From Lophium mytilinum (taxonomy: Eukaryota > Ascomycota > Dothideomycetes > Mytilinidiales > Mytilinidiaceae): 64,000 nt of DNA. The translations under genes were made by a program, and so were the position numbers. The stretch covers positions 1,013,334 through 1,077,333 of the forward strand of contig MU004185.1 of the NCBI GenBank assembly GCA_010093605.1, in the 5' to 3' direction. Below the pieces are notes generated by a model. That model made no database searches. It was given only the letters and a program-made list of their open reading frames with translations, and had not been told where the DNA came from. Numbering within the stretch: the stretch's first letter is position 1; every line of letters begins with the position of its first letter. Below, piece after piece: positions 23,916 to 33,818 of the stretch.

Positions 23916-24959
23916 TCACCTCTCCTCTTCGAGTACTTCCGCACCCGGATCTGGCCCCCACATAATCTCCTTCTCATACTTCTGCATCAAGTATCCCGTG
24001 GGATCATCTCCTTCAACATGCGCCCACGCACCAGCGAAGTGAATTACGAATGTTCCTCTCTCCCAAGCTTGCTCGGACTTATCAAAACAATGAATCTCTT
24101 CAGGAAATGCATTGATTTTCCACTGCGGGATCGCGACCGCATGCTTCACGAAGGGGTCGTTGGTCTTTAGAAAATCTCGCATGGATTCTTGGTCGTTGAG
24201 GCCGTTGCCTTTCTTGTCTTCTACGTCGTGGAGCTTGCGTACGCGGTTGAGGAACTCGATGGAGCGAGGTGACGAACGGACGATGAACGAACCGTCATTG
24301 AGGCCATTACTATAAGAATATAAGAGCCTAGACTTCCTTTGAAACTTTCTAGGAAAGACCAACAAGGAAACACGTCGAGCAGGTATTGATATAGGAAAAA
24401 AGACTTCTTACCAATCATCGGTTAGCAAGAAATCAATATCAGCAGGCGTCGTTACATTCGCTAAGCTGTCATTAATGATGTCCGCGACTTTGATATCCGT
24501 ATTCGTAATCAGTGTATCAAAGTCCATCCACCAGATCCAATCATGCTGCTTTTCCTTGATGAGGCGTTCGACCATATCGAATTTCAACCATGTAGTTCCA
24601 CGCTCGGCATGCGATTCATAGTCAACAATTAAATCGTATCCATATCGCTGGGCATAGCCTATAATGGTTCAACATCGTATTCTTGAGCTACATAAAAGTT
24701 ATTTCCGAGCTTAGGGTTGCTTACGTGATTTGTTCTTCAACGAGAGGTGGATATACGACTTCTGACTCGTGATGAATGTGATAATCGCGATACGCGGACC
24801 TTTAGCGGGAGCTCCTTTAGCGGAACTCGGTGGATTTGCAATTGCACCGCCATTGTGGTATTGCTCTGATGTCCAGTCGAATCTCCAGAGCAGAAAGATG
24901 AGGCCGAGGAAGAGAACCGTGGCTGTCGTCGTGGCGTTCGGCAGGCCCCGGGATAGCAT
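23916..24959 (-). CDS. GT34 glycosyltransferase (GMA12/MNN10 type)
   Basis: Start at 24959, with two introns (about 24654-24725 and 24311-24413). The protein is type II: a short N-terminus, one membrane segment (residues about 11-27), a Ser/Pro/Ala stem, then the catalytic domain. RYGYDLIVDYESH, WLKFDMVERLI, the metal/nucleotide-binding DxD in WWMDFDTLI, DDCNGLNDGSFIVR (formed across an intron) and HFAGAWAHVEG are the GT34 signatures. At about 285 residues it is compact but contains all family blocks. Family members are Golgi alpha-1,2-galactosyl- or alpha-1,6-mannosyltransferases that decorate N-glycan outer chains. The exact donor cannot be told. Confidence 0.88.
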
Positions 24960-26232
24960 CTTCGGGGGCTTTCTTCTTCAATGATTCAAGTAAGGCTGTT
25001 AAGATGGCATGGCAGGATTCAAAGAAAGATGGTTGTTCCCGTGAAGCTGGGAATGGTGTTTCTACGGAAGGGTGTAAGGGGGTTCAGCTGAGTCGAGACC
25101 GTCGGGGACATGGTGGCGTTTATAGCGTCAATATGCAAGGACTAACTGCCGAACGATGGACCGAACTTAGACTTACCATGTTCTGCTATATATTGAAGAA
25201 GAGCACATTCATTCATAAAGGAATCGAGCTACGGCTTCATGTCTCGTGTAGAATTGAGATGTAGGACCGAGCAGAAATTCGGCCCCATTTTGGCCTAGTG
25301 GCCCTGGCTCCTGCGCTAATCAATTTTGGGACATTGGCTCTTAACAACCACCCGAAATTAGGTCGCTAAAAAACGTTTGTTAATCCAGGCTGCCGCCGTT
25401 TGAAATAAGTCAACTCATTATCGCATCATGCCAAACTGTAACAACATCGACAAATTCCAGGAGGCCCCCTAGCATTGTCATCGGCTCCCCTAGAATACCT
25501 GATTTGAACACTAGACCCTCTCTCCTTTGACAAAACCCCCCCAAATCAGACCTCCTCCATCACTCAGTACACTTAAGCTGCCGTCGTCTAAGGTACCTTA
25601 ACTCGTTATCATAGTGCGCAAAGCCCAAGCAACGAGGATTCATAATCAGACGTTGAACTTTTCCATTGAACCAAACCGCCTTAGAGGAGCCTACTGTAGA
25701 TTGCAAAACATTCCAACTCTGTTTTTGCCTACATTCAGGTCTTCCCAGGACTCTAGTGTCCATCAAAGGTTGCTCGAGATCGGACCCCAATTCCCACGCG
25801 ATGAAAGGTAGACTTGTAGCGAACCCTGCAAATCAGACCCCGGCTTTGAGTGTTTAGACCGAGTGCTAAAAGCGCTGGGGGACTTCGGAACGTATCAAAA
25901 ATGTCTGCTTATATAGCGCGTAGCCCAGCGGCCTCTTTCATTACAAAGTGCATTAGCGAGAAAGCGATGTGGAGCAAGACATTTACCCCTCCTTCATATG
26001 ACGGAAAACTCCGACCTCGGAGAACTACCCCTCCATAATCTTGGGGTATATAATCCTGTTTTCAACTGACTCACGGCCGACATCCTGTATTCCACGCACG
26101 CTCTTCATCATTTCGCTCAGCCAATTCTACCGACCCAAATCGCCCCAACAGATACCAGCTGGTACGGTGACAAGGAACCATATCTATCGCGATGGAGATA
26201 TCAGAGGATCAAGAAGGTACCGTCTCGTAAAT
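24960..26232. other. Intergenic region with inverted dispersed repeat; THI5 promoter
   Basis: No gene is supported over 1.27 kb. It holds a reverse-oriented copy of the dispersed 180-bp repeat (25340-25620). The right part is the upstream/5' UTR region of the thiamine gene, with a TATA-like GTATATAA at about 26045. Confidence 0.55.
25340..25620 (-). repeat. Dispersed 180-bp-family repeat, inverted copy
   Basis: On the minus strand this reads as about 1.5 units of the element found in tandem at 42.2 kb. The core GGTACCTTAGACG.CGGCAGC occurs twice, about 188 bases apart. The element ends in the same terminal block (minus strand GACCTAATTTCGGGTGG) as the copies at 31.9 and 42.9 kb. Divergence from the tandem copies is substantial. 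Confidence 0.7.
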
Positions 26233-26386
26233 GCATGACGGGTGTTCAGCCCCTACCATGGCCTGCCAGTGTCTTGATGCGCGGGTCTTCTAGACCTTCG
26301 TTTCAAGCCACTGGAAGTCCAGGAAAGGGCTGATCTGAGATTATACCGTCGAACTTGATCTGGATAATTCCAGCGAAAGAACATGC
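26233..26386 (+). promoter_or_regulatory. Eukaryotic TPP (thiamine pyrophosphate) riboswitch
   Basis: P1 is formed by GCATG (26233-26237) and CATGC (26382-26386). The 5' arm carries GACGGGTGTTCAGCCC. The 3' side carries the near-invariant CTGAGATTATACC (from 26335), then GAACTTGATCTGG and ATAATTCCAGCGAAAG, the THI element sensor arms. The long variable P3 (about 26252-26330) is typical of fungal versions. It lies in the 5' UTR, 48 bases before the start of the HMP-P synthase gene. In Neurospora NMT1, TPP binding changes 5' UTR splicing so that upstream start codons are retained. The donor-like GGTACCGT/CGTAAATG (26216-26232) and the acceptor ACAGCTACAG just before the start fit that mechanism here. 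Confidence 0.95.
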
Positions 26387-26434
26387 TTCTTCCCCCTCCT
26401 CCCCCTTCGCGGAGTTACTCACAGCTACAGCATC

Positions 26435-27738
26435 ATGTCGACCGACAAGATCACGTTCTTGACCAATTGGTACATAGCGGTCTTGATGTGTTTGGCGGGA
26501 GAACAGCTTACTGATTGAACGCAGGCACGCCACGCCGTATCACGCTCCGCTATACCTCGCGCAGGCCAAGGGCTTCTTTGAGGATGAAGGTATCAAGGTC
26601 GCTCTGCTTGAACCGAACGACCCTAGCGTGAGCATGTCCGATCTGCTGCAGAGACCAGGGCTGATAATATCTTGCAGGATGTGACCGAGATCATTGGAAG
26701 TGGTAAAGTGGACTTGGGTTTCAAAGCCATGATTCATACGCTTGCAGTCCGTCTAAAGACCCCTTTTTTCACTAGTACCTTCCGAGCTGACAGCTGAAAG
26801 GCCAAAGCCCGTAACTTCCCCGTGCTCAGCATTGGCTCCCTTCTGGACGAGCCATTCACCGGCGTCGTTTATCTCAAGGATTCTGGCATCACTACGGATT
26901 TCCGTACCTTGAAAGGCAAGCGCATTGGCTATGTAGGCGAGTTTGGAAAGGTAACTGCTCACTATTCTAATCCCCTCCATCACTTGAATGCTCGGATTCC
27001 CACCTTTGGATCTCTCACGCAAAATTTCACTGAAACATCAACTAACAGCGGATATAGATCCAAATCGACGAGCTTACTTCCCACTACGGCATGGCCCCAA
27101 CCGACTACACCGCAATCCGGTGCGGAATGAACGTCTCCAAGGCTATCATCTCCGGCACCATCGACGCCGGCATTGGCCTCGAGAACGTGCAAATGGTTGA
27201 ACTAGAGGAGTGGCTCGCCGGCCAAAACCGTCCCAAGACCGACGTCCAAATGCTCCGCATCGACGAGCTTGCCGAACTCGGCTGCTGCTGCTTCTGCTCG
27301 ATCCTCTACATCGGAAACGAAAGCTTCATCGCCCAGAATCCCGAGAAAGTGAAGGCGTTCCTTCGTGCCGTGAAGCGTGCGACCGACTTCGTGCTCGCCG
27401 AGCCCGAGAAGGCGTGGGCGGAGTATGTCGACTTCAAGCCAGTCATGGGCACGACGCTCAATCGCAAGATCTTTGAGCGCAGCTATGCCTACTTTAGCAA
27501 GGATTTGAAGAACGTAAAGAGAGACTGGGAGAAGGTGACTAAGTATGGAATGAGGCTTGGTGTTCTCGATCAAGGATTTGAGCCAAACTACACCAATGCA
27601 TTTCTGGGATGGGAAATGGAGGGTGAGAGTGCGGATCCAACACAGGACCAGAAAAAAATGGTAGAGTTGCAGAAGGATATTGCTGCCTGTGGTGGATTCC
27701 GCAGGTTGAACACTTTGCCGGCCACTGTCAAGGTTTGA
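26435..27738 (+). CDS. THI5: HMP-P synthase, thiamine pyrimidine biosynthesis
   Basis: Five exons; introns begin near 26474, 26628, 26751 and 26950. The protein is about 340 residues. Lys62 and His66 fall in [12 protein letters not shown], exactly at the positions of the PLP-binding/substrate Lys62 and substrate His66 of yeast Thi5. The iron-binding CCCFC motif is present in GCCCFCSIL-like form ([12 protein letters not shown]). The family makes 4-amino-5-hydroxymethyl-2-methylpyrimidine phosphate from its own His66 and bound PLP with iron and O2, a single-turnover suicide reaction. It is cytosolic. The riboswitch upstream explains repression by thiamine. The gene is also called nmt1 or nmtA in filamentous fungi. 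Confidence 0.95.
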
Positions 27739-27889
27739 GCGGTTATGCTTATACGCTCGGCTGCGCACGACAGTGACAGCGTTACGAGATGTATGCAATG
27801 AACAAGGATAGGGAGGATGATGCCTGGCCATTCACTCACTAAATGTTTACCAGTCAGGAGACGCAAACACAGAAATGAACTCGCCCAGC

Positions 27890-27916
27890 GAGCTGAGCTG
27901 AGCTGAGCTGAGCTGA
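27890..27916. repeat. Pentanucleotide microsatellite (AGCTG)n
   Basis: Five perfect AGCTG units (27891-27915) lie between the converging THI5 and DUF6594 genes, just outside both coding regions. Confidence 0.9.
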
Positions 27917-27940
27917 ACTTGAATTGCGTGATGTTTTCAT

Positions 27941-28953
27941 CTAATCTTTGCTACTGGACACGAAAACTACAAGTATCGCAACATATCTTCGACAAATCAG
28001 CAACAGGCAGAGCCTTGGAAATGAAGAGCTTACCCAATAGTCCCCATCATAACCTCCGATTTTCTGGCACCAGAAAGTGCCATCATGGACGCCACAAGGA
28101 ATGTAAACATTCCTATAAGTCCAAGACGAACTGGTGCACGCTTCTCATAGCTAAGCGCCACTACAGCTGCTACTGTCAAGATGACCGCGAAGAACACGGC
28201 GATAGCTGCAACTATCTTATCGACCTTCTTACCAGGGAAGAAGATGATGAAATTCTTTCCGTCTTTTAGGTAAATTATGTCTCGCTATATATAGTAGTCT
28301 GTGTAAGCTAATTCTCCGTCCCTAAGGTTTGAGGATCAGATCACTTACGAAGATCAGGAATTTCAACAATGAGCTCCGGAGAACCTTTCCAAGTTTGCTA
28401 TCTACGTTTTGGTCAAGGCTCACGAGATCCATAGTCTCAGGGTACACCTTGCGGTGCTTAATATCACCCTCGGGTATCCGCTTCTCGAGATAATCGCTAG
28501 CATTGTCGATTATGGGGTCCGTCTCTTGCAGCCAGCGTTGCAAGCCACTGATACTACTCGGGGTAGGACTTTGCATGTGCAGTACTTGTTGATACTGGAT
28601 CAGGGCATTATCTAGGTGATCACTTGAGCATACGGTAGTAGATGCTCCAAGATATGCTTACTATACTTCTCCAGCGCATTGCTAATCCTCTCAACTAGTC
28701 TCAGCCTTTCGGGATCCGATCCGAATGCCGGCCAGGATCTAAGATCATCGACAGAGGACTTTTCCAAGGTTTCATCAACCCTGAGAAGCTGTGTTTCAAG
28801 ACTGGTAACCTCGCTCTGAAGGTATATCAGGTTTCTGCAATTCAACATCTGGAATTTGCGGAAGATCGCATGCTCCTTATCCATGCTGATGAAGGCTGCC
28901 AGCCTCGGGTAGCCGGGTGGGGCATTTTGGAGGAGAAGTGGAGTCCTTGACAT
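27941..28953 (-). CDS. DUF6594 domain membrane protein (second copy)
   Basis: Start at 28953, stop TAG at 27941-27943. Three introns restore the frame: a 50-base intron ending near 28615, one from about 28348 with acceptor at GGAAAG, and one from about 28032. The N-terminus GYPRLAAFISMDKEHAIFRKF and NCRNLIYLQSEVTSLE is the best-conserved part of DUF6594. A charged region and LQYQQVLHM-like segment follow after splicing. Three C-terminal membrane helices follow (around IVAAIAVFFAVILTV, LGLIGMFTFLVASMM and GYVAILVVFVSS). The last helix is only seen after the final splice. Function is unknown. The apparent stops inside the single frames are intronic, so I judge the gene intact. Confidence 0.78.
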
Positions 28954-30854
28954 GGTGTGATTCCACCGAGAGTTGTAGATGGGAAAAATGCGTGGTTTCT
29001 AGATTCAAGAAGCAGGAAAGCAACCGCCACGAAGGCTCCCTGGCTCGTTGGCGTTGCCTCCTCAGCCTCGCTTACTTATGCTCACTTCACTTCTTCGAAT
29101 ATCACTATCGACTAGCCTTGCATCATTAATATCAGGTAGTCTGCCTATCGAATGAACATAGCGAATGGAAAAACCCGCGTGGCAACGCCATTGACGAGGC
29201 TGAAGCAAATTCGCCGTCCGGCTTTCTGCAAGGCGCAAAGCAACTTACAGCCTTGCAGGGGCTATGCGAATGTTCTTATCTATAAAGATGGCTACTTTCC
29301 GCGTTCTTTCTACTCTCAAACAATTGATCTTTACAACAGTATCTTTCTTCTCAATTCACATCACCTTTTCGAACCATCGCGGTATTGAAGTCCTTGATGC
29401 GATATATCCCGAACCGGACGCTACGAATCTAAGAAGACTTCCTTAGCAACAGATCTCTGGTGTCCACGCCAATCTAGACAATAACTAGCAGAGTCTCACG
29501 GCAACGCACATTGTTACGGTGCTTCCTTTGGCTTCTCCATCGTCAACCTCGGAGAAACATATGCGAAGGTAGGGTCCACCTTCAACGCATTTGCATGCTT
29601 GCGATTCTTATCAGTATCGTAGTCTCAAGCCAAACGATATGTGGATATGCTGCCCTAATTGTGGCCATATACGATGTGGTTTACGAGCGGACGGCGGGTA
29701 ACAGGCGGGGTTCGGCGTGCTGGGGTGATGGTAAGGACGTACTCTTCATATGTCGAATTGTAAGCACTGACACGGCTAGTCTTCTCAATACTTTCTACGG
29801 GGGTGCATCTGATATTTGGGCTCTCGTTTACTTGCACACTTGACTTGATATCGCCACTATTGCAACCTATTTTCACAACCACATCAAGATTGCGGCTCTT
29901 CTGCGAAGTTCTTCTATTGGAACGGTCCTTATTATTGAGATTTCATGTTCTTCCTTTCGAACCTGGTCCACTTTAGAAACACTACTTGATGTTTTCTTCG
30001 CACATCTTTTGAACACTATCTCGTGTACACCTGTCCGCCACCCGCTTGAAGTACCTCAACAAGTTTCCGTACGGACCAAAGTAAAGAGCTTCCATCTTGC
30101 TTACACTCCTAAAAATGCATCGAGGCAGCCCAAGCAGTGTCATACACGCGTACTCATCCATCGCGCCCTAAATGAAAATAGGAGTGCTACCTTTTACGTT
30201 GTCCGGCGTGCTGTCGTGGTGTAATCAAATGCCTCGCACTCGGAGTCAGTCTCCGTTAAACATATATGAAGCAGCAGTCCGCAAAGCCATCGAACCCACC
30301 CACATTGTCCCTTTCTAACCTTTCATAACGCACGAGAGGACATCACAAAACACTACACAGCTGTATAACAAGGCCTATCGGGAGTGTATTCCTCAAATAT
30401 TTCGATACGTTCCTTAGCACTTGAAGCTTTCCGGTTGCACCCTTATTAGTAGCGTACAGCCAAATGCGACGGGTCAAGGGATGCATCCACCTGCTCTAGG
30501 GTTATATATGTACACTCACCTGGCACTGGTTGAGGGCTCTTGGGTTGTTATTGTGGATCGGGAAAAGACGGTTTTGACACGTCTGGTAGCTCATCGGGCC
30601 AGCTCATACGGCGTCAGGACAAACTGTCGGGTTTTGGTCAATGAACCTTGGTGGATGCCCCCTGCATACTTGAGCAAATGGTTGCTTGTACGAGGCTGAG
30701 ATTTGGCCCGAGTCAGGCTCCGTTGAACGTAAAGTGGCAATACATTTTAGCACCGTCTGACGTGGCCTAGTGAGCTGTCAGCCTTGTCAAAATCTAGTTT
30801 CACAGGTTGGGTTGACGTACCGGAGGCCTTCAGACAGTCCGTTTCCGTAGTGTT
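28954..30854. other. Gene-poor stretch, no supported gene
   Basis: 1.9 kb on which both strands show only short frames without motifs or plausible splice continuation. A 60-codon frame at 29264-29446 starts with a hydrophobic stretch (LKQLIFTTVSFFSIHITF) and could be a membrane or secreted peptide. Nothing else supports it. No tRNA-like fold was recognised. Confidence 0.5.
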
Positions 30855-31301
30855 TCATGCGTGTAGATCGTCCTCAGGAGTCTGGCCATCTCCTTTCTCT
30901 ACATCCTGCCCCGAAGGAGCTTCTTCTTCTTCTCGTACCTTCCGTCGGAGCCGTTGGAAGCGATCTATTTCAAAGAACATCAAGCCATAGAACGAGATCG
31001 TCCAGTGCAAGCAGCAGCTTTCAAATGTGCTTTCTTGATGTTTGTCGGCAAAGAGTCCAGCGAGGAGGGTGGCTATCGACAGAAGAACTACGTAGGTGCC
31101 TGACGGTATCCTCTTGAAGCGGTTGTGTATTACTTGAATGTTTGCGCCGATGAATAGGATGAAGAAGCTGAATATGAAGAGAAGCGGTGGGTTTAATTTT
31201 ATGGCCTGGTAAACTGCGGTAGATAATACGGCTAGTATGAAAACGCCAGGCAGATGCACCTCTAGACAAGCAGGTCGGAAGAGGGGGTTGGAGGATGGCA
31301 T
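30855..31301 (-). CDS. Small hypothetical integral membrane protein
   Basis: A single 148-codon frame. It has four hydrophobic segments (about residues 17-32, 38-53, 68-84 and 97-110) followed by a basic patch (RFQRLRRKVR) and an acidic tail (EEEEAPSGQDVEKGDG). The arrangement suggests a four-helix membrane protein with a cytosolic C-terminus. I do not recognise a family. An in-frame Met start at 31301 has a plausible AT-rich leader. Composition and hydropathy argue for a real gene, but there is no homology-based support. Confidence 0.6.
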   Translation of the reverse strand: MPSSNPLFRPACLEVHLPGVFILAVLSTAVYQAIKLNPPLLFIFSFFILFIGANIQVIHNRFKRIPSGTYVVLLSIATLLAGLFADKHQESTFESCCLHWTISFYGLMFFEIDRFQRLRRKVREEEEAPSGQDVEKGDGQTPEDDLHA

Positions 31302-31951
31302 AATAGACTTGGAACTATTGTATTTCGAGTCGAGTTTTTGAAGGGGTGTCGTGGGAAGCGGAAAGAAGTGGAGATATATGTAGGTAGGTACTCCCGGCCT
31401 AGACTTCTCCTTTTACCACTAGTGCGCATTCGAACCTGGGTACTGTGGGCTATTTGCGGTAGCGATATAGTGCCACTTTACATTCCCCCTCAACTATCAC
31501 TTACACAGTTGAATCTAGATGTTGCAACACGCAATGCCGATATTTCGTAGTGGTGTTGTATCAAGACGGTGACAATACATCCAAGCCGATAGGGGCTCTG
31601 CACTTAGTTCAGCTTATTAGAGAAGTTGAACACCTCATTCTATATCCTTGTCGCTGGGGTTTTGCGCCCTATAATAGTGACTTGAGGTACCTTAGATAGT
31701 GGCAGAATAAGTCCAAATAAGCGATGCAGGAGGTCTAATTCAAAGACGGGTATTAAAGGAGAGATAAAGAATAAAGAACTGGGTAGGAAAGCTAACGAGA
31801 TTACTAGAGGCCCTAAATCAGGTTAATAACACCATAGAGTTGCAAAATGCAATAATACATTAAGGTATCTTAGACGGCGGCAGCCTGTGGTAATACACTT
31901 CTTCTAGTAGCCTGATATCGGGTGGCGGACAGGTCCCCACTCATCGATGCT
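31302..31951. other. Intergenic region with dispersed repeat
   Basis: No gene. The right half is a copy of the dispersed 180-bp element, which stops 26 bases short of the RPT1 stop codon. Confidence 0.6.
31684..31926 (+). repeat. Dispersed 180-bp-family repeat, A+T-shifted copy
   Basis: The core GAGGTACCTTAGA at 31684 recurs at 31862 (178 bases), and the copy ends in the family's terminal block CTTCTAGTAGCCTGATATCGG. Compared with the 42-kb units it differs largely by C-to-T and G-to-A changes, as expected of RIP (repeat-induced point mutation). It may extend left to about 31600, where GGGTTTTGCGCCCTATAATAG matches the unit end. Confidence 0.75.
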
Positions 31952-33493
31952 CTAATTGTACTGCATATACGTCGCCGTGGAGTTGAACTTCAGATTGCCC
32001 TTGATGACCTTGTCCACTGCAGCCAAGAAGTCCTTCTCTGTTGCGACCTTCCTCCGCGCCCTGATCGCGAACATGCCTGCTTCGGTAGCCACACTCCGGA
32101 GTTCAGCACCCGTGCTGTTCGGGCACAACCGCGAGATCAGCTCCCAGCGGATATCGCGCTCGACGCTCATGCTCTTAGCGTGGATACGTAAAATATTCGC
32201 ACGGCCCTCCATATCCGGGAGGGAGAACTCGATCTTGCGGTCGATACGGCCGGGACGCATGAGGGCGGGGTCGAGAGTGGAGGGTCGATTGGTAGCGAAC
32301 ATGACCTTGATGTTGCCGCGGGAGTCGAAGCCGTCCAGCTGCGTGATGAGCTCCAGCATAGTCCGCTGAACCTCGTTATCGCCGCCCGCGCCGTCGTCGA
32401 AGCGCGCGCCACCGACCGCGTCGATCTCGTCGAAGAAGATGATGCAGGCTTTCTTCGTGCGGGCCATCTCGAAGAGTTCGCGCACCATGCGCGCGCCCTC
32501 GCCGACGTACTTCTGTACCAATTCGGAGCCGATGACGCGGATGAAGGTGGCGTCCGTACGGTTAGCAACCGCACGCGCGCAGAGGGTTTTGCCGGTGCCT
32601 GGGGGGCCGTAGAGGAGGGCGCCTTTTGGCGGGTCGATGCCTAGGTTGACGAAGCGCTCGGGGGAGAGGAGCGGCATTTCGACAACTTCGCGGAGTTTTT
32701 CGATTTGCTCTTTGCAGCCGCCTACATCGCCGTAAGTCACGTCGGGCTTGTCTTCTACAGTCATCATGGTGACTGAAGGGTCGATCTTGGGCGGTAGGGG
32801 GAGGAGAATCTGGTACTTGTTCCGGTCGACGCTGTGGGGATCTTGTTAGCCATCATACTAGACATTTTGAGAGAAGGATTCCATACCCAACCCGCATGCC
32901 CTCCTCGATATCCGTCGGACTGACCCTCTCGCCTAGATTGACGACGAACTTGGCGATTTGCTTAACGTTGATGACATATTTGCTCTTCTCCGTGTCCTTC
33001 TCGTCCTGGATGATCTTTGTACACCGTGCAACCTGAAGAGGCTGCTCCTCTTGCATCCGTTGCCTATCCGCAGCGATATCCCATAGATGTGGTGGTGCGA
33101 GACCGGTGTCTGATTCCTATATGACTAGTTAGAAGATATGATTGTGGTGCTCCTTGGAGAGATCGAGTGTACCTTTACGCCTAATCGGAGGTTAGCTTGT
33201 GATTCACGACGGAATAAACTCCTACGACTCACCTATCTTCTCGTTTACACTCTGCTGCTTGTCCTTGATCTCCTTCTCCAGCTTCTTCAGCTCCGCAGCA
33301 TACGGCGCGGCCCCGTATGTCTTCAGTACTTGGATATCTCTGCGTACTGCTTAGTCCAAGGACCATGAGACTGCCCACGGAGAGCTTCGGAGACGTACTC
33401 ATCTGTCAGAGGCGTGATCTTCTTCTCTTCTACCTCATCGTCGGCAAAGGTCTTGTTGTACTTCTCCCAGTTCTGGCCGGTGGCACTGGGCAT
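31952..33493 (-). CDS. RPT1: 26S proteasome regulatory ATPase subunit RPT1
   Basis: Start at 33493 ([14 protein letters not shown]). Four exons are joined by introns near 33342-33399, 33175-33235 and 32832-32890, with further small ones possible, giving about 435 residues. An N-terminal coiled coil ([19 protein letters not shown]) is followed by an OB domain. The AAA module has Walker A GPPGTGKT, Walker [13 protein letters not shown] and arginine-finger region MRPGRIDRK. The [18 protein letters not shown] and [19 protein letters not shown] segments match the Rpt1/PSMC2 subunit specifically. The protein unfolds and translocates ubiquitylated substrates as part of the heterohexameric base. It ends in TYMQYN, without the HbYX tail of Rpt2, 3 and 5, as expected for Rpt1. 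Confidence 0.96.
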
Positions 33494-33818
33494 GTTGACT
33501 GCGGCGACAGGCTGTCGCGGGGGCTAGCGGGGATGAATGAAGGGCGGTCCTCTGGCGAACTTGACGAGTGTTGTAGCGGCTGGTTTCTTGTTGAAGGGAG
33601 AGGTGAAGCGTAGTCGTGAGCGAGGTCGATGAGGTGTTGATGGACAGCTCGTAGGTAGATGTTCGGATGATGAATCCACGCCCGAGCTCAATGCCAAGGC
33701 TAGATTTACACGCTAAGCATTTCACAAACTCGCGTTCAGGCCTCCAAAAGTTTATGCGCGGGGCGAGAGGAGAGTAACGACACGACAACACGAAACCCAA
33801 ATACTCTTCACCCACACC
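33494..33818. promoter_or_regulatory. Divergent promoter region, RPT1 / CCT4
   Basis: This 325-base region separates two proteostasis genes (proteasome ATPase and chaperonin) transcribed apart from each other. No specific site can be assigned by eye. Confidence 0.5.

Noticed and set aside
28610-28670. Apparent frameshift in the second DUF6594 gene
   Set aside because: A 50-base intron with GTAAGC donor, a CTAC branch site and TAG acceptor explains it.
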